NCBI GenBank assembly: GCA_002221725.1
Contig: NJFT01000040.1
Location: 168,566 to 232,565 of the forward strand
DNA from: Scedosporium boydii
Lineage: Eukaryota; Ascomycota; Sordariomycetes; Microascales; Microascaceae
Direction: 5' to 3'
DNA length: 64,000 bases
This document shows, piece by piece, positions 34,882 to 48,075 of this stretch. The translations under genes and the position numbers were made by a program. How positions within the stretch are numbered: position 1 is the stretch's first letter; the number at the start of each line of letters is the position of its first letter. The notes beneath the pieces were generated by a model. It searched no databases. It saw only the letters and a list, made by a program, of their open reading frames with translations, and was not told the origin of the DNA.

Positions 34882-36660
34882 TCAATTCTCTGACTTCTGG
34901 CCGTACACAACAAGCCTAGAAAGATAATGATAAATACGTGAAGGGAATCACAAAATAACCGGATGGGGTTGAAACTTACACAGGTAGATACGCATGCACT
35001 CGTCGATCCCGCAGCTGCTTTCTCACCTCAGCACAATACGTCAAAGTCTCCTCCCTCGACCATCCCAAAGCTCTCGTGAAGAGCCCCAAAGTCAAACCCT
35101 CGAGACCGAGGTCGTAGTTTTGGAAAGTCCAGGCGCCAATCTCCTTGTAGCGCTTGTCCTTGGGCCACGTGTTGAGCGGCCACTTGAATTCCCGCTGGAC
35201 GAGCTTCTGGAAACCCGCCTTTTCCATCATCTCCTTGTACTTGGTCGCCACGTCCATGGGGCGGTTGAGGGCGGCGCTGGCGTCGCGGAAGAGACCTCCG
35301 AGACGGCCGAGGGCGGAGTCGGGGTCGAGGGTGCCGTCGTCGCTGCGGTAGGGAATTACGATTTCTTGCATTTCGAACCAACCACCGGGTTCAAGGGCAC
35401 TTTTCACATTTAGTAATCACCGTTAGTAGGAGAAGCCTACGGAGATTTTTGGAGTTTGAAGAGTGTAAGTGCGTACTTGTATGCCTTGTCGATGTACGAT
35501 TGATAATCCGAGAAGCAGGCCGCCATCACTCGGCTGAAGAGGTAATCGAACTGTTTGGGCCAGGTCCATTCTTTTTCGAGATCGTCGACTTCAAAGGAGC
35601 AGTTCGGCGGAATACTGCAGTTTTACGGTTTTAGCGTCTCGTTCCCCCCATCGAGATGAAAAAGAAAAAAAAAAAAAAAGAAAAAAAAAAAAAAAAAAAT
35701 TTGAAAGCCAAGATGGGACTTACAGTGAAGGCTGGATTGGGCTCAAGTCCACGCCGGTAATCTCAGCCTCGGGATGGGCATCCGCTGCGCGCAAAAGTTG
35801 AGTCAACATTGTCTGCTCTGTAATCTATAGACAGACGAAGAAGCGGTGGGAAAATATGAGCATCGAGTCGCTTATAGCTTACCATATTCGATAGCCCAGC
35901 AGCCCGTTCCCGTTCCGAGATCCAGGACACGCTTTGCTCCCTTCTCGGCATACGGGCATAACGTCAGGGAACCTTCAAGGGTCAACAGCCACATGTAATG
36001 TTGGCCCTCTACAGATTTAACCGTCAGCAAAGGAACCAGAGATCGTAAGGGGTGAGAGTCATTCTTACCAAGACGTTCGGATTCGCTGTCATCGTTGGGA
36101 AAGGCATACTCTAGAAGTATTCGTTAGATTGGCGACGTTTACAGTGTAGGCACAGTCCCAGGCCGACATAAGACAACGTACTTCCAGAGCTCAACGAGTG
36201 GTAAGTACGGCCATTCTCGAATTGATATTGTAGTATACTCGACCTGAGTGATGTGAGTCCGTCTGACACTGGCTGCGTTGTGGCCAAGTTAGCTCATCTG
36301 CGACGGTCCAAGCGGTGGTGAAACAAGAGACGGAAGGAGAAGAGCTTCAATATCAAGAGAAATAATAACGTGAAATTAAACAGATAGGAAACAGATAGAA
36401 AAAAAAATCATACATAAAATGAAAAGGAAAAGTTGTACAGCATAAATACAAGAGGGAGGTAACAGAATAAACCTATGAAATCAATTTCGTTGCGAGAAAA
36501 AAAAAATAGATTAAAGAAGGATAATTAACAACTTACCACGGACACGGCGGAATCACTGTCGAAGGTATCGACAGCCTATTGCGCTGAGTTAGTTTTTGGT
36601 TCAACAACGTGGGGCGGATCAACGCACAATCTCGGGGCCCTGATCTGGATTATCCGCCAT
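34882..36660 (-). CDS. LaeA-like SAM-dependent methyltransferase, 9 exons
   Basis: Third LaeA-like methyltransferase of the window, about 330 aa. Exon 1 is 36628-36660, exon 2 36537-36575 and exon 3 ends at 36272 on its 5' side. The main 3' exon covers up to 35407, and the last exon encodes LVVYGQKSEN with the stop at 34882. Motifs are NGRTYHSLSSG, YAFPNDDSESERL, motif I RVLDLGTGTGCWAIEY, ITGVDLSPIQPSL, IPPNCSFEVDDLEKEWTWP, EPGGWFEMQE and the C-terminal VVYGQK. The intron order mirrors that of the gene at 4845-6481, so the two are probably direct paralogues. Two introns are odd: the one at 36273-36536 is about 260 nt, and another carries a T-rich tract (35655-35700, A-rich on the + strand). 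Substrate is unknown. Confidence 0.87.
35655..35700 (+). repeat. Poly(A) tract inside a methyltransferase intron
   Basis: Two long A runs separated by a few G (poly-T on the coding strand) lie within an intron of the minus-strand methyltransferase. Runs of this length are prone to slippage. Confidence 0.6.
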
Positions 36661-39600
36661 TGCTGCAGTCCAAATGTCGCTGGAGGATCGAATTTGACGC
36701 GATCAACCTTGGCAGATGCGATGTGACGAAGGATCTGCGAGACACGATACGCGACGTCAGATCCAAAAAAGATGAGATGTGAGATTGGGGGATGTGTGGC
36801 GGGATTTAAGCTTTTCGCTTGGGTTCTCCTGCGGGAAATCGAGCACGTAATGAGTGGAGAGCAGGGAGAAGTTTAACGGTCGTGAGATGTACGTGGCAGG
36901 GTCCCCAAGATGAAGAAGATCAGCGATCGAGCGTGCGACGTTTTTGTGTCCTCTTTTTTCTGTCGCTTCGGGTACGTCCGCCTTTCCCCGCACTTGCATT
37001 TGTGCTTTTTGCCCAGTTGTATTTTGATGGAGTCCTTCCTGTCTCAGGATAGTGGCTTTGCTGGCGAGAGGAGCGGGACACCCGGAGGTAAGATCGACTT
37101 TCCCCGGTGGAATAAAGCTTCATTTGGGTCTTTTACATAATGTCATTCCACGATTGCGATTGGGAGAGACGTAAACTAGACACGAATGAGGGATAGATGA
37201 TGCGGCTTTTGCAAGGCGATTGGTGGCAGGGTCGCATACGGAAGCAGCCCGTCGAACCAGGAGCGGAAAGGTCCCTAATCAAGGTTGTCCTCGCCAAGAA
37301 AACAGTCACACTGAACGCGGATTAGTTTACAATCTCTGGAAAGTATAAGTACTTTATCTTCAAAGCCATTTTAACCAGTGAACTCTGTACTTCGTACGAG
37401 GTGTCAAAGCCAAGGCGTCCCGGTCCCTGGTCCCCTTGAGCGAGATGAGCAGGCGTGGGTAAATTTCTCCAACGACGGCACAGATGCTCACGCCACAGAG
37501 TGAAATATTGGCTCCATCCAGGAATCCCGCGTGTGCCAAGCTCTAAAATGCGCCCCCAAACCGACGGAGGGAACACTTGGAAATGGAACCAATCCCTGCT
37601 GTAAATTGCCCCTGCTTTCTTGCTGTCTTGGGGATTGCATTCCGCGGAGCGACGTGTCTGGAGGCAAGATCGAACCAGTGAGATTGAGGGTGAGTGAAGG
37701 GAACAACTTGTCCAAGGAGGAGTCGTGTGTTGAGACACCTGTTACGAACGGGAGGGGACGACAGACATATTAAACGCCCTCTCCCCTTGATGGTTCACTG
37801 GCGTACAAGTTAAATCCTCACAAGCACATCTGCTCCACAGTTACCAAGTTGGCTTGGCATCCCGTCCCATCCGAATTAGGTTGGACATGTAACCACACCT
37901 GCTCAACAAATGGGTGCGTCTCGCTCCAACTCCCAATTCTTCATTCACCTAATAACTATATTTTCTTTTCGAGCATGAGCTGGAGCTTAGGAGAGGATTT
38001 CTGTTTGAGGGATAACAGCTCTACCCCCGAACAATGCGCTTTTCGTCCCCTCCAAACTCCCACCACGGGGGTCAAACTATTGACGCTAGCTTGATTGGTC
38101 TCACTTGCACTTGTTCTTTGAAGTAGGCACAATGCGTGCGAACTCTGATTCCTGGTTCCACAGATGGATTCCCACAACAGAGGCGCTTTGGAAGGTCAAG
38201 GTTTCGGATACGAGCACGCAGTGTCATCATATCATGGGAGTGAGCGGTAAATCCCGATATAACGGAACACAGGGATGCAGCTCACCAGAGGAGCAGCTAG
38301 TGGCAGCTTGGTGCCCTCTGAGACTACGCCCCAAAGCTTCCGGTACTGCGGCTACTCGAAATTGCGACATGGGTTGAAGGGTGTGTTAGCTATTGGGACT
38401 GTGATGTGTTCAGTCCGACAACGTAAAATCAGTTCGCCTCTGAGCAACATTGAGGGGGAGTTGTTTATTTCGCCTTCTTACTGCTAGAAGATGGCATTTA
38501 TTACTCTGCACCAACCCGGTAGAAAGAATCATCGAGAAGCTACACGACGCCCGTCTGCCTGCCTTCGAGCGCGAGCGGTGTCCATGGTTGGCGTTCAGAA
38601 CTGACCTCGTCTAGTCTCGTTAGCTTGCAGTGTATTAATGATATTTATGATAAGCTCTCTCACTAGTTGCGTCGACCACCAAGGACCAAGTGGAGCCTGG
38701 AACAATAGTGTTTTTAATATGCCTAACTCAAAGACGATGAGAGATCTCAGGTTGAATAATGGGCTTGAGAATGCGGAGCTTTTGTGGATATGGTGCGTAT
38801 ACGAAGTATAGATTGGTCTTGTCAAGGGATGGAAGCAGGCCCGGATTTCAGAGAGAATCTGGAGAGCGAGTATGGGAGAGGGGGCGCTACATATCTCTTT
38901 CTCAAGTCCGATGAAGATGTAAGCGGTCGATCAGGCAGATGGATAATAACAATCGAGAAAGACCGCCTCCACGGCGTCGGGAATTCTCATGGTCAACTAC
39001 TCCTGACCCGCGCCAAGACATACCCGAATGATCGACATGGCTTGTTGGAAGGAGTCTTAGTATCTAAACTTCTTACCTACATCCTCTACCATCTCACCAT
39101 ACGCCCGGCGGTCCTCCAGCGATAGTTGTTAGCTGAGATGGTCAATACATATGATGCATTGTATCACAATAGCAACAGCTCCTTGCTTTGCATGCAAGTT
39201 GCCCTCTTCCAATTTCCCTTTCCTTTCCTTAGACATGGGCCACTCCCACTTCGTCCATGCTCAGTGGTGAGCGAAATGAGAAAGGAGGCCCTATTTTAGG
39301 CCATCACGGTGATAGTTACCTTGTCTGCGAAGTGTAAGAAGATATGTGCCGGCAGAGACTAGCGGCAGGTTCCCCCTCGGCCACGCTTCGTCAGTTTTTG
39401 TCGTTGACAGTAATGCATATTGGCCACCTTGGTATCAAGGCAATGTGGTCCGGGAGCGTGCGAATTTCGATTTTTCGGTCTAGTCACTCTAGTCAGGAAA
39501 AAATGATTGACACCACCTACGACAGTGAGTTAGAGTATTCTTTCAAGATGAAATTAGCTATTAAATATTACTCTCGCAGTATTCTCGTTCCTCTATCTGT
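36661..39600. other. Intergenic region of 2.9 kb without a recognised gene
   Basis: Several frames of 70-140 codons exist (for example 37322-37738 minus and 38784-39125 plus), but none shows a domain, intron logic or good start context. The first 150 bases include the methyltransferase promoter. Confidence 0.35.
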
Positions 39601-41824
39601 TCAATCTTGGTCTTTATCCTGGCCGTCGTCAAGTGAGAATGGGTAAATAAGCCGTCGTACATACGGGTCCTTCGGGATTCTCTCAGGATACGAATGTGGC
39701 CAGGATTTCAAGATTCGGTTGAGAAGAGCTGAAACGCCTCCAGCCGTGGGCCACCGTCGGTTCCACTCGTATACGCCCAGCCCTAGTGCATACACCATTG
39801 GGAAGGGCAACCTCTTGCCTCGAATGATAGGTCGCGCGTGCGAGACCTCGTCCTCGATAGTACCCTCCTCGCCCCGGAGGCAGATTCCCATACCACCGTA
39901 GCCACTGGGAAGCTCTTCCTCCAGAGGCAGCGCTTCTATGCCATCTCTAATGCTCTCTTTCAAGCTTTCCTTCAACTTCGAGGTCAGCTTGTCATCTTGG
40001 CGGTTTTCACCTGGACCAAGATGGCGTCAATTCCGTTGCGGGTCTTAAAGGGGATCAGAGCATCAGCTCCCTTGTAAAATACGGGTAAATATATGGCTGC
40101 ACCGCGACGGTACGACTCCTCGATGACTGCTTGCGAAGGAGGCGCCGATACCAAAATAAAATGGTTGAAGAAGACCGAAGAATCTGTCAATGGGTTATCG
40201 TTATTATCCGGCAATATCCGATCAGCACCGAATAGTGCAGTCCAGAATGCTAGGAATGAGATCGGGCCAGGGAGTTCGTTAAGGGGTTGGCAGGCATCAT
40301 CAAGGGCGAAGAGCAGGACCAGAATGGCAATCTGTTCTCCGACATCTCCCGGGTTGACTGAACCGGACGCGAGGCACGACTCCCAGCTTCGGAGGGCATC
40401 CAATTGGGCACTTGGGTCTGATAAAAGACGCGAGGACACATACGCAAGCAGCGGCTCTCTGGGCTGGACACTCATGAGTGTGTTTCGTTCTTCTATTACC
40501 GAGACGGTAAAACGGAGGTAGTTCGAGACTAAGTCTTCAGCTAAGGAGTATTGCCCGACGTAGTAATTGACGCGCATGCAGAGCAGGGCCGAGTCTCATG
40601 TCCTCTTCGACGTTGATTCGTATTCACTGAGAATCTTCTCGGCGAGTCTCACCAGTTCCATGACTGGGAGCCCTGATTCGAGGTAAGCCCCCCAGGGGTG
40701 AAGGTGCTAATTCTGGAAGTGGTGTCGAGGAGAATAAGGAAGAACTTTTCTTGTTTATGGATCGAGTTTTTAATTACTCTTTCCGCTGCCGACCGCAGCG
40801 ACTTGAAAACGATGCTGCCGCTATCTGTCAGGAGCTCCCTCGCTTCATCGAGGCATATCAAGGCTGGGATCATGGATGTCTGTGGCCTGTGAGGAGACGG
40901 CTGGGAGCGTGTTGTCGTCATTGGTAAGATCCTTCTGGTACTTCTCAATGACTCTGTTCAAAGCCTTACTTGGATCGCTGGCTAGATTGCGTATCTCTCT
41001 AAGTTCACGACTAAAACCGGAATGAGAGTTAAGTGTCAATAGACTGAACAGACCGCTAGGGAAGATCCTATGCTCCTCGCTGGCTTCTAGAATTTCCATG
41101 CAGAAGAGGAGGAATTGCTCCCACTTGTCCTGCAAAGTGCGTTCATCTTGGCTGGCACTTGGCAAAGTGAGAGTGGATCTTCGGGGGAGCCCGCCACTGC
41201 CAGATCGGAGGTTTAAGTACATGACCGGGATTCCATGCCTCACCGGCAGCTGCTTAATCGCGAAGAATTTCCCAATGCCCGAGGGCCCAACAAGTGACGT
41301 ATACGGAACCAGGTACGCCTCTTGGTTGCCCAAGTACTCGAGGTACCGTCTTCGGATCTCGCTCAAAAGGACCGCACTCGGATACTCGGATACTCGGCGT
41401 CTTGCGGCTTGCGCTCCGGGAGCCCAAACGCGTTCTGGGCAAGTGTCGCATCGATCGGGGTAGGAAGGCGAGGGCTGAGGAGTTCCAAGACAATCGGAGA
41501 GAGCCTTTTCCTCCTTTGGTCAGGGGTAAAGCTTGACATAAGTTCCTCGAGTCTCGTTATTTCTAACCGAGCATGAATCACCTCATCGGCACTCCTTTGA
41601 TGGAGGAGTTGAGCGTCGAGGGATAGTTCGAGAATGATCTTCCGGAAAAAAATCTGGCCGACTTCAGCAAGATCACTGGCACGGCGAGTAGGAATTAGGT
41701 TGTCTTTGATGAATGACATTGTGGCCTCTGGGAGCCGAGCTCGTCCGACGAACCCTTGAACAGCAAGTCCAGGCCACCAGCATTTATCGTTTGCGAACGA
41801 TGTAAAGGTGAGATCGACATCCAT
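39601..41824 (-). pseudogene. Broken P-loop ATPase/nuclease protein resembling Crinkler-RHS-type (CR) effectors
   Basis: The minus strand carries, in order, an N-terminal unknown region, a degenerate P-loop (GPSGIGKF, with Phe where Ser/Thr is expected), a Walker-B-like ALICLDEAREL, a helical region and a segment with GADALIPF...VQVK like the Asp...(Q/E)xK core of restriction-endonuclease folds. This order fits the CR effectors described in fungi and oomycetes (header, P-loop NTPase, REase-fold nuclease). The reading frame is broken several times. One break coincides with a tandem 8-bp duplication at 41376-41391. Others are near 40870-40930 (possibly an intron instead), near a G6 run at about 40690, at a stop near 40600 and at about 39985. 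It is unlikely to make a full protein. Family call is by motif order only. Confidence 0.62.
41376..41391 (+). repeat. 8-bp tandem duplication causing a frame change
   Basis: ACTCGGAT occurs twice in a row (41376-41383 and 41384-41391) and is followed by a near copy. The frame of the broken CR-like gene changes exactly here; eight is not a multiple of three. Confidence 0.8.
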
Positions 41825-44800
41825 GGCCACGACGGAATCTGAGACAGTACTCGAATTTGCGACGTTAGCGGGCCGGGCTCCTAAGGAAAAGGTGCTGGAA
41901 CCTTTTGCATACCTGGCTCAATTGTAAGGAGTTATGTTGAAGACCGAGATCAGAGTCTCTGTTTGAACTTCAACTTAGGACGACTAGGACGGAGAAGGGT
42001 CGGCAATTGGTTTGAATCTCCCAATGTAGGACTGCAGTAACGTTGTTTGGCCGGTGAAGCTGTGAAGCTTGTGAGAGATGTGAAGAAGATTGGTGAGGTA
42101 GTCGGAGAGACATTTGATGTGACAGAAAACTGTGAAATAGCATTCGGCTGGTGGATTTGCTTGTGACGCAAGTCTTGATGCCATTGGAAGCAGGTGCGCG
42201 TCCTTGGTGTTTGCGAGTTGGCTTCATCTTAGGCAAGTGCAACTCCAGTGGAACCTAAAATATCTGACAGGAACTCGGTAAATCATCGGTAACGAGAAAC
42301 CGAGCAAATGGTTCCTTCGTCATGGCGAGGAAGGAGCAAGGAGACAATGGACGTTGGGAAATCTAGAGTGCTTAGAAATCATCTCATTGTGCGTCTATAA
42401 ATCTATAATATGTTCTGACTCACTGTCACGATGCCTAAAACTTACTATTATTACTGAAAGTCCGAAAGCATCTGGGGCACGTCGATGTCTGATGCTGAAG
42501 TAAAATAAATTTTGTGCTCAGTCAAGTAATAACTAATAACATTGAAGTCCTAAGAACTAGCTTCCTCAGGGGTTTCAGTCATTCGATGACCTGCCCTATT
42601 GTGAGCCGACCTTGTTAAAAAGGCTAACATCGAAAGCTGGATACTTCGCCCGGAGTATGGAGATAGTGTAAATCGCAACTCTTGTTACCTATCCTATCCA
42701 TCATAGTGGTGTCTGCATGCCCTATTATAAGACCTAGAATCTCGTGAGATATAAACTATTCCAGATTGTCTTGCTGAAAGGTCTATGATGATGAATCCTG
42801 CCTTGAGTTTTAGTACATTGTCCTCAGGCTCGAGGCCTCGAATCCATACGGGGATGTTCGCCACATGGACACTAATATTCCATCGAACTTGAAAGATGCC
42901 GCCTTTGAAAAAGGAAACGTTAGATGGCATGATCCATGAGTCCATGACGGCCCTTTGAATTGTTTCGATAAATTTCAAGAAATACTGGCCAGTATATTCT
43001 AGAAGTATTTAGAGCGCTCTGGCGTCCGTAGACCTATAATATGATCCTGAACTACGAGCCGATCTTTCGCGTTTTGAGGCCTGTCAGCGTGTTTCTTCAT
43101 ATCACACAGGAAACCCGACTTTATCAAGCCTCCACTTACAACGAGAAGCTGTTCTGACATGCGAGGTGGTTCAAGCCTTTTTGGGTATTACAAACTCACC
43201 CTGGCGAAGGCTGAAGTACTCTAAGCGTCTAAGAGTGTATCTGTCGTCGTCAATTGAGAAACGGTTCTGGGCGGAAGATGTTAGATGGATTACCCTTGAC
43301 CTCACCACCAGAGTAGAGTATGCTGCGAGACGAGATGAGGCTTCGGGTTTAGACAGTTGTACTTGCTTTAATATTAACGGCTTGGCCGACTTAGCGGGTG
43401 ATACGGGAAGACTGAAACGATGCGGTTGCCCGCACCTATCGTCCCGAATGGTCTATGTATCTAGATCCCTTGGTGTCTACCAAGCATTCTCTTGAAACGG
43501 ATAATCGACAAATAGACTCCAAAAGCCCGCGACGAGGAAATATAAAGTGAACCTCTCGTGCGCCACCATCGTTATCAGTCACTACCAGCAGCCACCCGGA
43601 GTGGACGTTGTTCCACTTGCAGCTATCTAGGGATCCCGACTGACAAAACTGGGCAGATTTCAGGCCCCGAAGACAACCAGCCAAGAAGGCATGTCGAACT
43701 TGCTACTCCTACAACTTGTGTGATCGCAATCTGCTGGACTCGGACTCTTTCGACTGTGGCCACGTAAATCATGTTAAAATAGCGCTAGCACCTTCACTCC
43801 CAGCATCATAATCTCGCAAGGCTAAGTAGGGACACGCAGCTTAACGACACGCGTGCTCTCGCGTCAACAGCCCTTGCGTGGCGGTTTGTCTAGAGTACAT
43901 GTCTCAAGATACGATAGGGTTTAGATTTCGTAACTTCAAACTCACCCAAGAGCAAAGATTCCTAACTAACTTTCGTTCTTAACCCCCAGCTGTCGTTAGC
44001 TCCACTAGCAATTCGGTCAGGTTTAATCTTCTGCATTCTATCCAGCCTCTTGCGACAAATACTTTCTTTACGATGTTGGCATCCTGTCAGTCTTGGCGAA
44101 GAGTGTGTGGATATTCCCCCACATAGGGCCCGAAGTACGCGAGGAGCGGTTCTGGCAAAGGATTGAGGTCACATTAAACCTTCTTATCAGATACGCCTTG
44201 CAAACGTGAATTATGAGAAGCGCTGGCTTCATACTTCGAATTCAAAGACAGATCCGCCACGTGGGTTCTCGTTTTAAGATTGAATTGCTCGACAAGGCTT
44301 ATCTTTATCACACATCCTGCGTTTCAAATGGTGTCAGTGCAGATACCCGCAGGCGTCAAAGACCCCGACGACAGCTTCGGATAGTTTGGAGGGTCGGCAA
44401 AGGGTAACTGCCGCCAGCTTCTCCACCCCAAGTGCAACATCCGAGCCGCAATCGAAGATGCCGTGAAAGAATGCCGTTATCTTGCATAGGTTCTAGACGT
44501 TCCCGATAGTGTGCAAATCAAGGCAGGAACACCTGATATCTGAGAGGGTAGGGCGTGGAACCTTTCGATGTGGCGGTAGAGTTTGTTCCACGATTCTCGT
44601 GTGTCGTTTAAGATACTCGATTAGGTTCTTTTTCTAATATCTGCCGGAGTTACTATTTGCATCAGGAGCCACGTTTTTATTCGGTTCGGCGCGACAGAAA
44701 GAGCTAATTACAATCACCAGCTAAAACGCGGTGAGCGGTCTGAGCGATCAGAGATCATCTTGATGATCAAGGGCATACAAAGTATACGCCCGCCCGGCTA

Positions 44801-47800
44801 AGGTCGGCCAATCGAGGCTTCAATTACGCACTAGCCTGAATCGGACCAGGCACGGGCGTGCTTGAGGCCTGTGGTCTGTCGTGGCAGGGTTCAAAGCGGT
44901 CGATCAATACAAATCTTAAAAAAAACCAGGTTTTCGTGAAGACGCAGGGGTTCTCGAAGAAGCTGAGCCCTAACTCGTAGTGCCAACGTTATATCTTGCT
45001 CCTCCCAGGCTGTCCAAGCATCGCGACACGTGGAGATCGCGAACCTCCGTTAAATCATGTCACTGCATATTACTCTCAATGTGTGATCCCTACCTAGATT
45101 GTTGGGGATCTAAATTTCTCCCCTTAACGTCGAAAACTACGAAGTACCTAAGTCGGGCTGACCTTGAGAATTCCGTCGAAACTCGAGCAATTAGTGATTA
45201 CGGCTAGAAGGGGGGCAGGTCGTTACTGGTACACCTCAAGAGCATGGCGGTGTAAGATTTTTATATTTGTAAATAGCAGGGGGTTGGTCCACGAATCCAT
45301 GACCTCGGGCGACGGATATGCTCTTTCAAGTCTCCGCGGGCGGTCGATTGCCTCAGCTTCGAACAGGTCTGAATCTCGGATCGAGTTGGCTATTCGAAAC
45401 TGTTGCAAATGTTAGTGAATACAGCCCTAAGGAGAAGAATTCAAAGCAGGAACACTACTACTTCGTCCAGGAGAACTCGGCTCAACGGTCTCGTCTTGGC
45501 CCGCCTCTGTGACCAAGACCGCAAGGACCTTCCCGCTTTCCCCAGAACTGGTAAGATTGACAAAACCTTCATGCACCTGGTCGGAGTTAGCTCAGGTGAA
45601 TCAGATGTCAGTGCCCAGAGCTAGAGCCAACCTCGGCCCTTGTGAAAGTTTCCGAATCCGGCCCGCCAAGCCAGCCACAATGCCAGGAAGGCAGATTAAA
45701 CTGAGCAGGACAGACAGGTAAATTTGACAAATTTCTTTTTGCAATGTGAAGGTTATCAGGGAAGTGAAGAGATGAGGTTGTTGCGATGCAAACAGATGGG
45801 AATTGATTGTTCGTGATCTAGTAAAGTTTAAAAAGGGCAAGTGTAACAATCTAATATGATAAGGAGGAGTTACTTCCTAGGATACTCCTGCGAATTCCTG
45901 ACACCAGGAGAGACATCGTCGGCAATTGACTTTCAAGGAAAGCGCACGACCTCTCACCATGCGTCTGAGGTGACAGACTAATTAACCTCCAAGTCGCCGT
46001 TTGACAAATGCCACGCGACCGGCTTATGACCTTGGCTTCGGACTAGTGTGATCGAGGCCAGTCCAGTTTCAACTCACTGGCTTCGTTCAATTCGTAAATC
46101 TTTATGGAAACCGCTCAACGGCGCTGCAAAGAGCACGGTAGCGCCACTCTCGCACTTGCAGATTCATGGCATGGACGGCAGTACATACTTGTGCCTGACT
46201 CCATGTCTCACCTCCCTCAGGTACTAGTGTAGTCTAGATCCTCGCTCGGACGTGTCGGATGAGGCCACCGGAGCGTGGTTCTCCTCCCTCTCTCAGAAGA
46301 ATTTGTCAAGCGCAGCATTTCACTGTCGTGGTTGGTAAGAACTCGTTGCGAATTACTCAGAGACTACGGCCGCAACCCGAGCCTGCCACCAACTACACTA
46401 AATTCGCCGACCTGAAAGAAAGACCGGATTGCCACGGGCCGACGTACATCACTTCCTTCTTTTGAATTACGAGCTGCAGATTTGCAATATCCGGCAAGAA
46501 GGAGTGTGCAAAGTACCCGTCTTAGCCTTATCTGAACTTGCTTTCGTGCCTCTCCAGGTGGAGTCTGGGGTTTGATGCACGCACGGGGCTTAAATCCTCG
46601 AAGCCATTCCCACATCTGGGGTCATCATCACTCCCTCGTCGGTAATGATCCGCCAGGATGCTCCATGATCAAGCACACCTGGAGAGCACAATGCGGGGTA
46701 CCGTACGACAAAGAGTCAACTTTGACGACGAGTTGTGGCTGGAGAGATGCAGGGCCATCCACCCTACCCACCCTACCATGCCCAATTTGTATATCAGACC
46801 GATAAGTGGATACAGATGTCGACGGGGTTGGAAGCCTTTTTTTGACTAGGGTCTGTCGAAGGCTGAAGTGACGCCTCCACACTAGTTAACGCATTCTTCG
46901 TAAATACCAGGGGCAGATACCTTTGTGGTAGACTCCGAGTGGACACTACGGAGTAGATTGGTGCGGGTGAGCTGATCTCAGGATTAGACTTAGCACACAC
47001 TTCTTAGGGTGAACTTTCGGTGTTATCTCTCCCAGCCCTCCCGTAAGTTCAGGTGTCAAACAAGCTAGTTCGGGTACCTTTTAGAGCGTCATCTTGATTG
47101 TCGATCACCGGTAGTTTTCTCGCCTGCCCTGAGTGCGAACAGACAGACGGATACGACTTCGCACGTTCGCACCTCGCGCTTGAAGTCTCAAAATGCACAT
47201 GCCACATGCTAAAAACCGTTGCATTGCCAAGTTGACAGGGTCAGGGTCATCACAAGCCGAGGATGAAACGCTATGCAGACTGTGCACACATCGGGCTGCG
47301 ACGACAACACCAACGGGGAGGCACACTTCTCGATTGGGATACTGATTGATAGGATTTGCGGGGTTGACATGGGTGTTGCTTGCCGTTATGGAGGGCCTGC
47401 CTGCCTGGCAGACCTTTTTTCTTTTTCTCTTTCCTTTCTAATCTACTAGTACGCCGGTCTCGCGTGGCGTTTCTTGGTGACATTTGGAGCGGAGCAGCAC
47501 GCACAGTTCTCCGGATTCCCGAAGAACCTACGAAAGCTGGTGGCGGCAAGTTATTTCTTTCAATGCCTTGCGCTAGAATTGCTCGCCCCTACCCACCATC
47601 ACCTCCGTACAAGTAGCGTCCACATCCTTCTCTCGTCAGATGCCCTCCCTGCATTCCATGTCAATGTGATCATCAAGTGCGACCTCCATCAAGTCACGAT
47701 CTTAGTCTGTCTGTCATCATGCTCACCGACGGCCCTAGCCTCGGCTGAACTATATTAAGACGATCAAGATCCCCTCCACTTGGTCTGTCTCTTGGATGGA

Positions 47801-48075
47801 GACCTACGGGGAGCATATCTAGTGCAGGCACTCTATATTCTTGGCGGCCCGGGGCGCAGGAACCGACAACCTCGCGAGCCAATTTCCCATCACCCCACAT
47901 CCCGCCTTCTAGTAAAGTCCCGGTCCGGGGTCCCTATCTAGTCTTCCCACTTTCCACACGTTTCATACTTCAAGCCCCTTCCTCCCACTCGCCAGTCTCG
48001 TAGGGCCTCGAAGTCTTGGCCTTGATCCTTGTGTCCACTCTTACTTGACGAACCACATGGTCCTGCTCAAGCGCA
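41825..48075. other. 6.2 kb of degenerate, gene-poor DNA
   Basis: No intact gene, RNA or repeat array could be supported. Some fragments look like decayed coding sequence: minus-strand 42694-42978 (MPSNVSFFKGGIFQVRW...) and 45222-45850 (with LSLICLPGIVAGLAGRI, a helix-like stretch, and further in-phase pieces separated by stops). The open frames are short and stops are dense in all frames. The right end (from about 47,900) is the promoter of the rhodopsin-like gene. Confidence 0.45.
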
